Position numbers and translations under genes: made by a program. Positions 53,044 to 61,145 of a stretch of 64,000 nt of DNA are shown here, in pieces. The notes beneath the pieces are model-generated. The model saw only the letters and a program-made list of their open reading frames with translations, did not search any database and was not told where the DNA came from. How positions within the stretch are numbered: the first letter of the stretch is position 1; each line of letters begins with the position of its first letter. Location of the stretch: assembly GCA_037189645.1 (NCBI GenBank), contig JBBCIY010000005.1:1-64000 (forward strand), given 5' to 3'. The stretch is from Taishania sp037189645 (GTDB lineage Bacteria > Bacteroidota > Bacteroidia > Flavobacteriales_D > Crocinitomicaceae).

Positions 53044-53083
53044 TGATTTGGCAGAATAAACAGCTGGTTATTCTGTCAAATCA
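53044..53083. promoter_or_regulatory. 40-bp near-perfect palindrome upstream of htpG
   Basis: The arms 53044-53059 and 53068-53083 pair over all 16 positions with one G-T wobble (51/76), and the centre contains CAGCTG at 53061-53066 with a single mismatch (60/67). It is not followed by a T-run, so it is not a classic terminator. It lies about 100 bases ahead of the htpG ATG and could be an operator for a dimeric regulator or an RNA structure in the leader. It is unlike CIRCE. Confidence 0.75.
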
Positions 53084-53184
53084 TTCATCTCCTGCCTCGT
53101 TTTCAGTCATATTTCCGACAGTTTGTCAGTTTTTACCGAATGGTATGGAAATTGAAAATTTCATTTTTCAAAAAATTGAACTTC

Positions 53185-55074
53185 ATGAGAACAGGACAAA
53201 TTAATGTACAAACGGAAAATATCTTTCCGATCATCAAGAAATTCTTATACTCAGATCATGAGATCTTCTTACGTGAATTGGTTTCCAATGCCGTTGACGC
53301 GTCACAGAAGCTGAAATTCTTTGCAAAGAACGGAGAATTCAAAGGCGAGCTGGGAGAGCTGAAAGTGCAGGTCATCCTGAATAAAGATGAAAAAACACTG
53401 ACCATCCGCGACAACGGGATCGGTATGACAGCCGAAGAGATCGACAAATACATCAACCAGATCGCTTTTTCAGGAGCGGAAGAGTTCGTTCAGAAATACA
53501 AAGGGAAAGAAGGTGCGGAAAACATCATCGGACACTTTGGACTGGGGTTCTATTCTGCGTTCATGGTTGCCAAAAAAGTACAGATCAGGACAAAGAGCTT
53601 TAAAGAGGGCGCCCAGCCTGTTCAGTGGGAAAGTAACGGCTCACCGGAATTTACCATCACCGACATAGAAAAAGAAGAAAGAGGAACGGACATTGTTCTG
53701 TATATCGCAGAAGATTCTGCCGAGTTCCTTGAAAAAGAGCGGATCTCCGGCATCTTGAACCGTTACTGCAAGTTCCTGCCGATCCCGGTTATATTCGGAA
53801 CAAAGACTGAGTACATCGATTCACCCGAAGGGGAAAAGGATGAAGATGGAAAGATCAAACGGGTGGCAGTCGATGTGGAAAACCAGGTCAATAATACCAC
53901 CCCTGCCTGGACAAAAGCTCCGATCGACCTGAAGCAGGAGGACTACGATTCATTTTACCGTGAATTGTACCCGATGACATTCGAAAGCCCGTTGTTCCAC
54001 ATTCACCTGAACGTTGATTACCCGTTCAACCTGACAGGGATCCTCTATTTCCCGAAAATCAAAGAAAATGTAGAAGTACAGCGCAATAAGATCAACCTGT
54101 ATTCCAACCAGGTATTCATCACCGACAGCGTTGAGAACATCGTGCCGGAATTCCTGACATTGCTGCATGGTGTGATTGATTCGCCGGATATTCCGCTGAA
54201 CGTATCCCGTTCTTACCTGCAAAGTGATGGAAACGTGAAGAAAATATCTTCCCATATCACTAAAAAAGTAGCGGATAAACTGGCTGAAATGTTCAAAAAT
54301 GACCGTGCTGACTTTGAATCGAAATGGGACGACCTGCAAGTGTTCGTTCAGTACGGTGCCTTATCGGACGAGAAATTCGCTGAAAAAGCGAAGAGCTTCA
54401 GTCTGGTTAAATCCACTGACGGAAAGTACTATACCATCGAAGAATACAAAGAAAAGATCAGCACCCTTCAAACGGATAAAGACGGGAAAGTGGTTGTCCT
54501 TTATACGAACAATCCCGACGCCCAGTTTGGTTTTGTGAAAAAGGCAACAGACAGAGGATACGATGTACTGCACTTTGAAAGTCCGCTGACTCCTCACTGG
54601 ATCAGTAAAATGGAGCAGACCTTCGAAAACCTTACTTTCACCCGGGTAGATGCCGACACGCTCGACAAGCTCATCCGGAAAGAAGAAGAAATTCCTTCGA
54701 AGCTATCAAAAGAAGACGAAGAAAAGTTAAAGCCTGTTTTTGAAAACGTACTGAATGATAAAGACAAGTTTACCGTTCAGTTTGAAAGTATGAGCGCTTC
54801 CGAATCTCCGATCATCATTACTCAGCCGGAATTCATCCGCAGGATGATGGAGCAGCAACGCATGGGCGGAGGCGGATTCTTCGGAGCTTTCCCTGAGCGT
54901 TACAACATCGTTGTAAACAGTAACCACGATAAAATCTCTGAAGTGCTGAATGCTTCCGAAGAAGAAAAAAATAAAAAGGTAAAGCAGCTGACCGATCTTG
55001 CCCTGCTTTCCCAGGGAATGCTCACAGGGGCGTCCCTGAATGAATTCATTGAGCGAAGCATCGAGCTGGTATAA
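53185..55074 (+). CDS. htpG: Molecular chaperone HtpG (Hsp90)
   Basis: This 629-residue Hsp90 has E31-L-V-S-N35-A-V-D38-A, R-D-N-G-I-G-M, and G-H-F-G-L-G-F-Y-S-A-F-M-V in the ATP lid. The middle domain has N-V-S-R-S-Y-L-Q with the conserved catalytic-loop Arg, and the C-terminal dimerisation region ends near E-R-S-I-E-L-V. The lid contains E-F-V-Q-K-Y-K-G-K-E-G. Start M-R-T-G-Q-I-N-V-Q-T at 53185 is standard; the frame from 53140 adds 15 unlikely residues. It is a cytoplasmic stress chaperone. The 40-bp palindrome upstream may control it. Confidence 0.96.
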   Translation: MRTGQINVQTENIFPIIKKFLYSDHEIFLRELVSNAVDASQKLKFFAKNGEFKGELGELKVQVILNKDEKTLTIRDNGIGMTAEEIDKYINQIAFSGAEEFVQKYKGKEGAENIIGHFGLGFYSAFMVAKKVQIRTKSFKEGAQPVQWESNGSPEFTITDIEKEERGTDIVLYIAEDSAEFLEKERISGILNRYCKFLPIPVIFGTKTEYIDSPEGEKDEDGKIKRVAVDVENQVNNTTPAWTKAPIDLKQEDYDSFYRELYPMTFESPLFHIHLNVDYPFNLTGILYFPKIKENVEVQRNKINLYSNQVFITDSVENIVPEFLTLLHGVIDSPDIPLNVSRSYLQSDGNVKKISSHITKKVADKLAEMFKNDRADFESKWDDLQVFVQYGALSDEKFAEKAKSFSLVKSTDGKYYTIEEYKEKISTLQTDKDGKVVVLYTNNPDAQFGFVKKATDRGYDVLHFESPLTPHWISKMEQTFENLTFTRVDADTLDKLIRKEEEIPSKLSKEDEEKLKPVFENVLNDKDKFTVQFESMSASESPIIITQPEFIRRMMEQQRMGGGGFFGAFPERYNIVVNSNHDKISEVLNASEEEKNKKVKQLTDLALLSQGMLTGASLNEFIERSIELV

Positions 55075-55092
55075 AACCAAATAGCAAAAACA

Positions 55093-55125
55093 AAAAGGGA
55101 GAGTACGTTGTACTCTCCCTTTTTT
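55093..55125 (+). terminator. Strong terminator after htpG
   Basis: A perfect ten-pair stem (GGGAGAGTAC / GTACTCTCCC) with a GTT loop has an A-run on the left and six T on the right. The A-run also allows some function for leftward transcripts from terC, whose stop is at 55148. Confidence 0.9.
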
Positions 55126-55147
55126 ATACATTTCAGTCCAAGATCAT

Positions 55148-56122
55148 TTACAGATTCTCCTGTTCTTTCTTTTCCGCTTTCCTGTTCGCAATAATGGAAG
55201 CGATCACTCCACTGATCAGTGCCGTCAGGATCACAACCAGTGAAATCCAGGAATGCTCTCTCAATATGGTGAGCTGATGGTGGAAGATCATTTTGCATCC
55301 TACGAACAACAGGACGAATACCAAAGCCACTTTAATGTATTTGAATTTATCCAGCATCCCGGAAAGGAAGAAGTACAGGCTTCGCAGTCCCAGGATCGCG
55401 AAAATATTGGAACTAAAGATGATGAATGAATCGTCGGTGATACTGAAAATAGCAGGGATCGAATCTACCGCGAACAGGATATCCGTAAATTCGACAACGA
55501 TAAGTGCCGCCAATAAAGGAGTAGCAACGGTTTTCCCGTTCACTTTCTCCAGGAAATGCCCGTTCTGAATGGACCAGTCGATCGGGTAAATCTTACTTAA
55601 AAGACGAACTCCCAGGCTTTCTTTAAAGTCGCTGTTTTCGTCTTCTTCTTTCATCATTTTGATAGCAGACCAGATCAGGATACCGCCGAACACGTACATC
55701 GCCCATTCGAATTTTTCGATAAATGCCTGTCCCAGCAAGATCATCACCAGGCGGAAAAACACCGCACCAATGATTCCCCAGAACAATACCCTGTGCTGAA
55801 ATTCGGGCCTGATCTTAAAGAATTTGAAGATCATCGCGATAACGAAAATGTTATCCAGACTCAGCGATTCTTCCAGTACATAACCCGTGTAGTATTTGGT
55901 AATTGCGTCTGCTCCGCTCGATCCGTGCGTATTCAGCCCGAACAGCTGGTTTTCATAAATGAAATAGACAGCGATCCCGAACAATAACGCCAACGTTACC
56001 CAAACAGATGTCCAGATCAATGAATCCTTCATAGAAACAACTGTGTTTTTCTTGTGGAAAACACCTAAATCCAATGCCAGAAAAATGGTAATTAGTGCAA
56101 AAAAGATAATCCAGACAGTCAT
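55148..56122 (-). CDS. TerC-family membrane protein
   Basis: This 324-residue protein has about nine transmembrane helices and conserved acidic residues within them: E-E-S-L-S-L-D-N-I-F-V and V-V-E-F-T-D-I-L-F-A-V-D-S-I-P-A. These are the signature of the TerC/Alx family, linked to metal (manganese) homeostasis and tellurite resistance. Length and motifs are normal. It is a single gene behind a minus-strand -7 element. Confidence 0.92.
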   Translation of the reverse strand: MTVWIIFFALITIFLALDLGVFHKKNTVVSMKDSLIWTSVWVTLALLFGIAVYFIYENQLFGLNTHGSSGADAITKYYTGYVLEESLSLDNIFVIAMIFKFFKIRPEFQHRVLFWGIIGAVFFRLVMILLGQAFIEKFEWAMYVFGGILIWSAIKMMKEEDENSDFKESLGVRLLSKIYPIDWSIQNGHFLEKVNGKTVATPLLAALIVVEFTDILFAVDSIPAIFSITDDSFIIFSSNIFAILGLRSLYFFLSGMLDKFKYIKVALVFVLLFVGCKMIFHHQLTILREHSWISLVVILTALISGVIASIIANRKAEKKEQENL

Positions 56123-56155
56123 TGTTTTGTGTTTATTTTATTTTTAAATTGAGAG

Positions 56156-56163
56156 CAAATATA
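56156..56163 (-). promoter_or_regulatory. Putative -7 element (TATATTTG, minus strand) for the TerC gene
   Basis: It matches TAnnTTTG, 33 bases from the start codon. Confidence 0.5.
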
Positions 56164-56189
56164 ATCTTAATTTGACGAAATAATGCTTT

Positions 56190-56660
56190 TTACAGATCTT
56201 CTTCTGTTCTTATCCGTGTGTTGATTTTACCTGTATCACTTATTTCTTTTATAGTTGTGTCACCGGTTCCGGAGCCATTGGTCTGAGGCAGGTCGACTTC
56301 CGGTTCCTGCGGCAGCCCGGATAACCGTTTTTCCAGGTTCGCTTTAACCGCCTGGTACATTTCTGCCAGCTCCTCCTGGTGGTGCGCATAATACGTCATG
56401 CTTTCCTCGTAAGCTTCCTTATCGGTCCCAAAAATCCTGAAGATCGAATCGGCATCCTGCTGCAATAGATAGCTGTATCGCGTCACCTGGATGTACTTCA
56501 TCTGGTACAAGGCCTCTGCCACCGACAATTCCGTCATGATCCCGATCATTTCTTCTTTCCCGATCAGGCGGTCCGGTTCCGGGTAGGAGACAGACGTTTT
56601 ATCATGGCAGGAAGCAAGACCGATGATGATAACAGGCAATATCAATAACAGCTTCTTCAT
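56190..56660 (-). CDS. DUF4296-family lipoprotein
   Basis: This 156-residue predicted lipoprotein has signal L-L-L-I-L-P-V-I-I-I-G-L-A-S-C18. The mature chain has the DUF4296 pattern: I-G-K-E-E-M-I-G-I-M-T-E-L-S-V-A-E-A, Y-L-L-Q-Q-D-A-D-S-I-F-R-I-F-G and Y-E-E-S-M-T-Y-Y. The function is unknown; the family is typical of Bacteroidota. ATG 56660 is adjacent to the pyrC TGA (56662-56664), so the gene is the last of a coupled three-gene unit. Confidence 0.85.
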   Translation of the reverse strand: MKKLLLILPVIIIGLASCHDKTSVSYPEPDRLIGKEEMIGIMTELSVAEALYQMKYIQVTRYSYLLQQDADSIFRIFGTDKEAYEESMTYYAHHQEELAEMYQAVKANLEKRLSGLPQEPEVDLPQTNGSGTGDTTIKEISDTGKINTRIRTEEDL

Positions 56661-56661
56661 T

Positions 56662-57993
56662 TCAACGGTTAAATTCCAGACGATCTCCGGTCGTTCCCTC
56701 AATGATTTTATTATCCCAGACCAGGTTCCCGTTTACAAATGTTTTCACGACAGCATAAGAGAATTCCACTCCTTCAAATGGTGACCATCCGCACTGGTAC
56801 AGGATATTGGACTTGTCAACCGTGTTTTTCCGCTTTTCAACCACTACCAGGTCGGCATGGTATCCCTCACGGATAAATCCTCTTTTATCCAGCTGGAACA
56901 AAACGGCAGGTGCATGCGCCATCTTTTCCACCACCCGCTCAAGGGGGATGAATCCCTGCATGGACTTTTCCAGCATAGCCAGCAATGCATGCTGTACCAA
57001 AGGCCCTCCCGAAGGAGCTTTGAAATACGATTGCTGCTTTTCTTCTACTGTATGAGGTGCATGATCGGTAGCAATCACATCAATGCGGTTATCCAGCACA
57101 GCTTTCCAGATCGCTTCCCTGTCGGATGCCTGTTTTACAGCAGGGTTCCATTTTATGAAATTTCCTTTCGTTTTGTAGTCTTCCGAGCTGAACCACAGGT
57201 GATGCACACATGCCTCGGCAGTAATTTTCTTTTGTTCAAGTGGAATGGAATTATCAAACAACGATAGCTCCTTTGCGGTGGAAATGTGTAAAATATGCAG
57301 CCTCGCTCCATGTTTCTTAGCCAGTTCCACAGCCATGGAAGAAGATCTGAAACAAGCTTCCTCAGAACGGATCAATGGATGCATTTCAACCGGGACATCT
57401 TCTCCGTAGATCGACCTGTATTGCTCAACATTCGCCCTGATGGTCGCTTCGTCTTCACAATGAGCAGCGATCAGCATCGGAACCCTTGAAAAAAGGTTGG
57501 TCAGTGTTTCTTCATTATCGACCAGCATATTCCCGGTAGAAGAACCCATAAAGACTTTCACACCGCAAACGGTCGCAGGATCGGTCTTCAGCACTTCCCC
57601 GATGTTATCGTTGGAGGCTCCCATGAAGAAAGAATAATTCGCAATCGAAGTCTGGGAAGCACGCCGGTATTTCTCTTCCAGCAATTCCTGTGTCAATGTG
57701 TTCGGAACCGTATTAGGCATCTCCATAAACGATGTAATCCCTCCTGCAACAGCTGCTCTTGATTCGGAAGCAATGGTTGCTTTGTGCGTCAGTCCCGGTT
57801 CCCTGAAATGAACCTGGTCATCAATGCAGCCCGGGAGCAGGTATGCCCCGTTCAGATCGATCACCTCGTATCGTTCATTTCCCGAAAGACCGGTCCCTAT
57901 CTGCTCAATAATACCGTTTTTGATCAGCACATCACCCTCCCGCGTTGTTCCTTCATTAACGATAACAGCGTTTTTCAGCAGGTAATTCTTCAT
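56662..57993 (-). CDS. pyrC: Dihydroorotase (class I, amidohydrolase family)
   Basis: This 443-residue enzyme interconverts carbamoyl-aspartate and dihydroorotate in pyrimidine synthesis. Metal ligands are present: D-x-Q-V-H-F-R-E-P-G (HxH-type pair, here Q-V-H), the Lys in G-V-K-V-F-M-G-S-S, H-C-E-D, H-I-L-H-I-S-T and A-T-D-H-A-P-H. Relatives of the same length include allantoinases and hydantoinases, so substrate is likely but not certain. ATG 57993 overlaps the TGA of the upstream glycosyltransferase gene (ATGA), which argues against the GTG at 58017. Confidence 0.85.
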   Translation of the reverse strand: MKNYLLKNAVIVNEGTTREGDVLIKNGIIEQIGTGLSGNERYEVIDLNGAYLLPGCIDDQVHFREPGLTHKATIASESRAAVAGGITSFMEMPNTVPNTLTQELLEEKYRRASQTSIANYSFFMGASNDNIGEVLKTDPATVCGVKVFMGSSTGNMLVDNEETLTNLFSRVPMLIAAHCEDEATIRANVEQYRSIYGEDVPVEMHPLIRSEEACFRSSSMAVELAKKHGARLHILHISTAKELSLFDNSIPLEQKKITAEACVHHLWFSSEDYKTKGNFIKWNPAVKQASDREAIWKAVLDNRIDVIATDHAPHTVEEKQQSYFKAPSGGPLVQHALLAMLEKSMQGFIPLERVVEKMAHAPAVLFQLDKRGFIREGYHADLVVVEKRKNTVDKSNILYQCGWSPFEGVEFSYAVVKTFVNGNLVWDNKIIEGTTGDRLEFNR

Positions 57994-58703
57994 AATTTCA
58001 TTGTTCTCATTTTCCACACACCGATAAACGCCTCTTTGAAAATACTGGTGCTCATCTTTGATTCACCGTATACCCTGTCAATAAACGTGATCGGAACTTC
58101 TTTCGCTTTGAAGCCGTGCTTTATTGCGGCATATTTCATACAGATCTGGAATGCGTACCCTTTAAACGTGTTTCCGTCGAGGTTTATTTTTTCCAGTACT
58201 TTTCTTTTGTAACACTTGAATCCCGCGGTTGTGTCCCGTATACCGATCCACAAGATCATCCTCACGTAAATGCTGGCAAAAAACGATAACAGCAAGCGGT
58301 TCATCGGCCAGTTTTCCACCTTCCCTCCTTTGGTATACCTGGACCCGATGCTGAAATCAGCTCCTTCCACTGCACACGCCTGGTACAACCGCGCCAGGTC
58401 ATCGGGATTGTGTGAAAAATCGCAGTCCATCTCAAAGATATAATCGTATTTCCGTGAGATCGCCCACTTGAACCCGTGAATGTATGCGGTTCCCAGCCCT
58501 AGTTTTCCCTGGCGTTCTTCCAGAAAAATCCGCCCGGGAAATTCTTCCATCAGATCCCGGATAATCAAAGCTGTTCCATCAGGAGAAGAGTCATCAACAA
58601 AAAGGAGATGAAATTCCTTATCCAGCGACATGACCTTCCTGGCCATCTTTTCAACGTTTTCCTTTTCGTTATAGGTCGGTATGATAACAACAGCGTCTGA
58701 CAA
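57990..58703 (-). CDS. Polyprenol-phosphate mannosyltransferase-like GT2 glycosyltransferase
   Basis: This 237-residue GT-A fold enzyme has I-P-T-Y-N-E-K-E-N, F-V-D-D-S-S-P-D-G-T, E-M-D-C-D-F-S-H-N-P (DxD metal site) and the family end motif D-R-V-Y-G-E-S-K-M-S. It transfers a sugar, typically mannose, to a polyprenyl phosphate at the membrane. There is no transmembrane domain. The start is a TTG at 58703; no in-frame ATG fits, and a -7 element lies 19 bases upstream, which supports it. It overlaps pyrC by four bases. Confidence 0.9.
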   Translation of the reverse strand: MSDAVVIIPTYNEKENVEKMARKVMSLDKEFHLLFVDDSSPDGTALIIRDLMEEFPGRIFLEERQGKLGLGTAYIHGFKWAISRKYDYIFEMDCDFSHNPDDLARLYQACAVEGADFSIGSRYTKGGKVENWPMNRLLLSFFASIYVRMILWIGIRDTTAGFKCYKRKVLEKINLDGNTFKGYAFQICMKYAAIKHGFKAKEVPITFIDRVYGESKMSTSIFKEAFIGVWKMRTMKL

Positions 58704-58722
58704 TCTTTTTACTTTTAGATGT

Positions 58723-58730
58723 CAAAAATA
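58723..58730 (-). promoter_or_regulatory. Putative -7 element (TATTTTTG, minus strand) for the glycosyltransferase-pyrC-DUF4296 unit
   Basis: It matches TAnnTTTG and lies 19 bases ahead of the TTG start. Confidence 0.5.
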
Positions 58731-58808
58731 ATCAATTTTGCCAATCCGGATAACCAGCCGGAGACTTTGCTTTTTATTTTTTACGCTTCAATCAGTTAAC
58801 AAAAGGAT

Positions 58809-59975
58809 TTAAAGGGAATTCAGCACAATCTGCTCCACGTCATCCGGTGTAATCGCTCTTCTCTCTCCCATTTCGGTCCAGCCTCTTTCTACGAAGCGTT
58901 TCTTAATCTCTGATGCCAAGAAACCGGTATTATCCGTGTAGTCGGTTATCCGGGTCTTTATTCCCAGTCCCTGGAAGAACGCTTCCGTTTTCCTGATCGC
59001 ATTCTCAGCGATCTCGTGATCGGTTCCGCTTAAATTCCATACCCGTTTACCATATTGCACCAGCTTTTCAAACTTATTGTCAAACTGGTTCTCGAACAAT
59101 CTCGGCGCGATGATCGCCAGGGTACGTGCATGATCAATTCCGTAAAAAGCGGTCAGCTCATGGCCGATCATATGCGTACACCAATCGGTCGGGACTCCCA
59201 GACGAAGATTTCCGTTCAGCGCATGGGTAGAGCACCACATCAGGTTCGCGGCAGCTTCGTAGTCCTCCGGACGCTGCATGACTTCAGGAGCAATTTCGAT
59301 CAGCACAGACAGAATCGCTTCTGCCTGGCGCTCCTGCAATAAATTCCCGGTGGGATATGTAAGGTATTGTTCCAGGGTGTGCATATAGGTATCTGCAATT
59401 CCATTCGCAATCTGCCGTTCCGGCAGAGAAGCCACCACCTGCGGATCACAGACAGAAAATACAGGAAAGAACAGAGGTCCGCCCATCGTACGTTTGGCAT
59501 TGATTTCCGACCGGCTGATCACAGCCCCCGAATTGGCCTCGGAACCTGTTGCCGGTAATGTCAGAACGGTACCGAACGGCACCGCTGCCTTGAAATCACA
59601 TCCGGGTCTGCGCTCCAGCACATCCCAGGGCTCTCCGTCATACATGGAAGCTCCCGCTACGAATTTGATCCCGTCAATCACGGATCCTCCCCCCACTGCC
59701 AGGATAAAATCCACTTTTTCAGACTTTACAACTTCAACGGCTTTCATCAGTGTCGTGTACTCCGGGTTGGCTTCGATTCCTCCGAATTCAACGACCCTGA
59801 AACCTTTCAGTTGTTCCATTACTTTGTCGTAAACTCCGTTTTTCTTAATGCTTCCTCCTCCGTAAGCCAGTAAAACGGTTTTTACGGACAGAGGCTTCAA
59901 TAGCTCGGGAATACGTGAATGCTGGTCTTTACCAAAGACAATACGGGTAGGGTTGTATGCTTCAAAATTGTTCAT
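58809..59975 (-). CDS. Iron-containing alcohol dehydrogenase (YqhD-like)
   Basis: This 388-residue enzyme begins N-F-E-A-Y-N-P-T-R-I-V-F-G-K as in YqhD/butanol dehydrogenases. The NADPH site has G-G-G-S-I-K-K and G-G-G-S-V-I-D-G. Metal ligands lie in G-I-A-D-T-Y-M-H-T-L-E and M-I-G-H-E-L-T-A-F-Y-G-I-D-H. It reduces short-chain aldehydes, often protecting against reactive aldehydes. Its -7 element is only 5-12 bases from the ATG, so the transcript may be leaderless. Confidence 0.92.
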   Translation of the reverse strand: MNNFEAYNPTRIVFGKDQHSRIPELLKPLSVKTVLLAYGGGSIKKNGVYDKVMEQLKGFRVVEFGGIEANPEYTTLMKAVEVVKSEKVDFILAVGGGSVIDGIKFVAGASMYDGEPWDVLERRPGCDFKAAVPFGTVLTLPATGSEANSGAVISRSEINAKRTMGGPLFFPVFSVCDPQVVASLPERQIANGIADTYMHTLEQYLTYPTGNLLQERQAEAILSVLIEIAPEVMQRPEDYEAAANLMWCSTHALNGNLRLGVPTDWCTHMIGHELTAFYGIDHARTLAIIAPRLFENQFDNKFEKLVQYGKRVWNLSGTDHEIAENAIRKTEAFFQGLGIKTRITDYTDNTGFLASEIKKRFVERGWTEMGERRAITPDDVEQIVLNSL

Positions 59976-59979
59976 ACTG

Positions 59980-59987
59980 CAAAAATA
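59980..59987 (-). promoter_or_regulatory. Putative -7 element (TATTTTTG, minus strand) touching the dehydrogenase start
   Basis: It matches TAnnTTTG, with only four bases between element and ATG. If used, transcription would begin at or near the start codon. Confidence 0.45.
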
Positions 59988-60014
59988 CGAAACTTACCCA
60001 TTACATTCAATGCA

Positions 60015-60929
60015 TCATTCTTCAAATACCAACGCATTTTTCCTGCTCAGCTCATTCAAGTGCCGGTGAACATCCGTGACAGGAAAATAACCGTGTTTCC
60101 GGATTATTTCCTGCCCTTTCGGTGATAATTCAAATGTTACGAATTTCAGCAGCTTTCCCTGGGGCCAGCCGTTAAAATACTGGTACAGCGGCCGGGTGAT
60201 CGGGTAAGCGCCGGATTCCACAGCTTTAAACTCGTACGGCGAATACGCCTGGTCTCCCTCCAGGTAGATGTACGTTGCCCAGACTTCCCCATTCGGTTTG
60301 TCTTTTTTATCGACCAGAGTGCCAACGCTCACATACCCGATTCCCCTGAGGTCGTTTTTCACGGAATGGATGATCTCCTTCGATGTTCGGAGGGCTCTGG
60401 AGCCGGATGCAAAATCGGATTTTAAAAAGTTCTTCCGGATGTAATCCCTGGTTCCCGAAGACTGATCACGCCCGTATATCACAATCGCCGTATCCACTCC
60501 CCCGACCTCTTTCCAGTTGGTGATCTTCCCGCTGAGGATGTCGCGCACCTCAAAGACAGACAGGCTGTCGATTCCCAGGCGGGGATTGGTGATAATGGCA
60601 ATCGCATCCGTTGCCACAATGATCGGAACGGGAGTGACTCCGTTTTTCTCTGCCTGCTTACGTTCTTCACCTGAAATGATCCGCGATGAATTCGCGACAT
60701 CGGCCTGGTTGTTGATCAATGCCTGCAACCCCGTTCCGGAACCTCCTCCCTGGACTGAAAAATCAGCTGAGATCCCTTCGTTTCTGGCACTTTCAATCAA
60801 AACCTTAATCAATTCCAGTTCGCTGTCCGAACCTTTGATTGTGTAGCTGCTCTCATTTCCGGCAGGTTTTCTGCAGGAAAATAACAGCAGGCTGATCCAT
60901 AAAACACGGATGATTCCTTTTATGTTCAT
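60015..60929 (-). CDS. PstS-like phosphate-binding lipoprotein
   Basis: This 304-residue predicted lipoprotein has signal V-L-W-I-S-L-L-L-F-S-C19. The mature protein has the PBP-like phosphate site: Y-T-I-K-G-S-D-S near the start, Q-G-G-G-S-G-T-G, and Y-G-R-D-Q-S-S-G-T-R-D-Y. It would capture phosphate in the periplasm. No pstC, pstA, pstB or phoU is next to it, so it may work with a distant transporter or in sensing. ATG 60929 is chosen because the -7 element (60948-60955) lies over the longer frame start. Confidence 0.85.
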   Translation of the reverse strand: MNIKGIIRVLWISLLLFSCRKPAGNESSYTIKGSDSELELIKVLIESARNEGISADFSVQGGGSGTGLQALINNQADVANSSRIISGEERKQAEKNGVTPVPIIVATDAIAIITNPRLGIDSLSVFEVRDILSGKITNWKEVGGVDTAIVIYGRDQSSGTRDYIRKNFLKSDFASGSRALRTSKEIIHSVKNDLRGIGYVSVGTLVDKKDKPNGEVWATYIYLEGDQAYSPYEFKAVESGAYPITRPLYQYFNGWPQGKLLKFVTFELSPKGQEIIRKHGYFPVTDVHRHLNELSRKNALVFEE

Positions 60930-60947
60930 TCTTAGACTTTTTGGGGG

Positions 60948-60955
60948 CAAAGCTA
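60948..60955 (-). promoter_or_regulatory. Putative -7 element (TAGCTTTG, minus strand) for the PstS-like gene
   Basis: It matches TAnnTTTG and is 18 bases from the chosen ATG. Confidence 0.5.
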
Positions 60956-61145
60956 AGAAGAAGCGACACCGGCAAAGGTTAAAGAATGATTAAGCGTGCA
61001 AGAAGAAATCCCGGTGGTGTTAACGAACCCATGTCTCTTAACCAGGATACGGAGCGATCCTACAAAAACATAAATAACTAAGTATCAACACCCGGCATAT
61101 TTCGCAGGAGGTTCATCTTATCGTAATAGTGTGATGGGATCAGAT

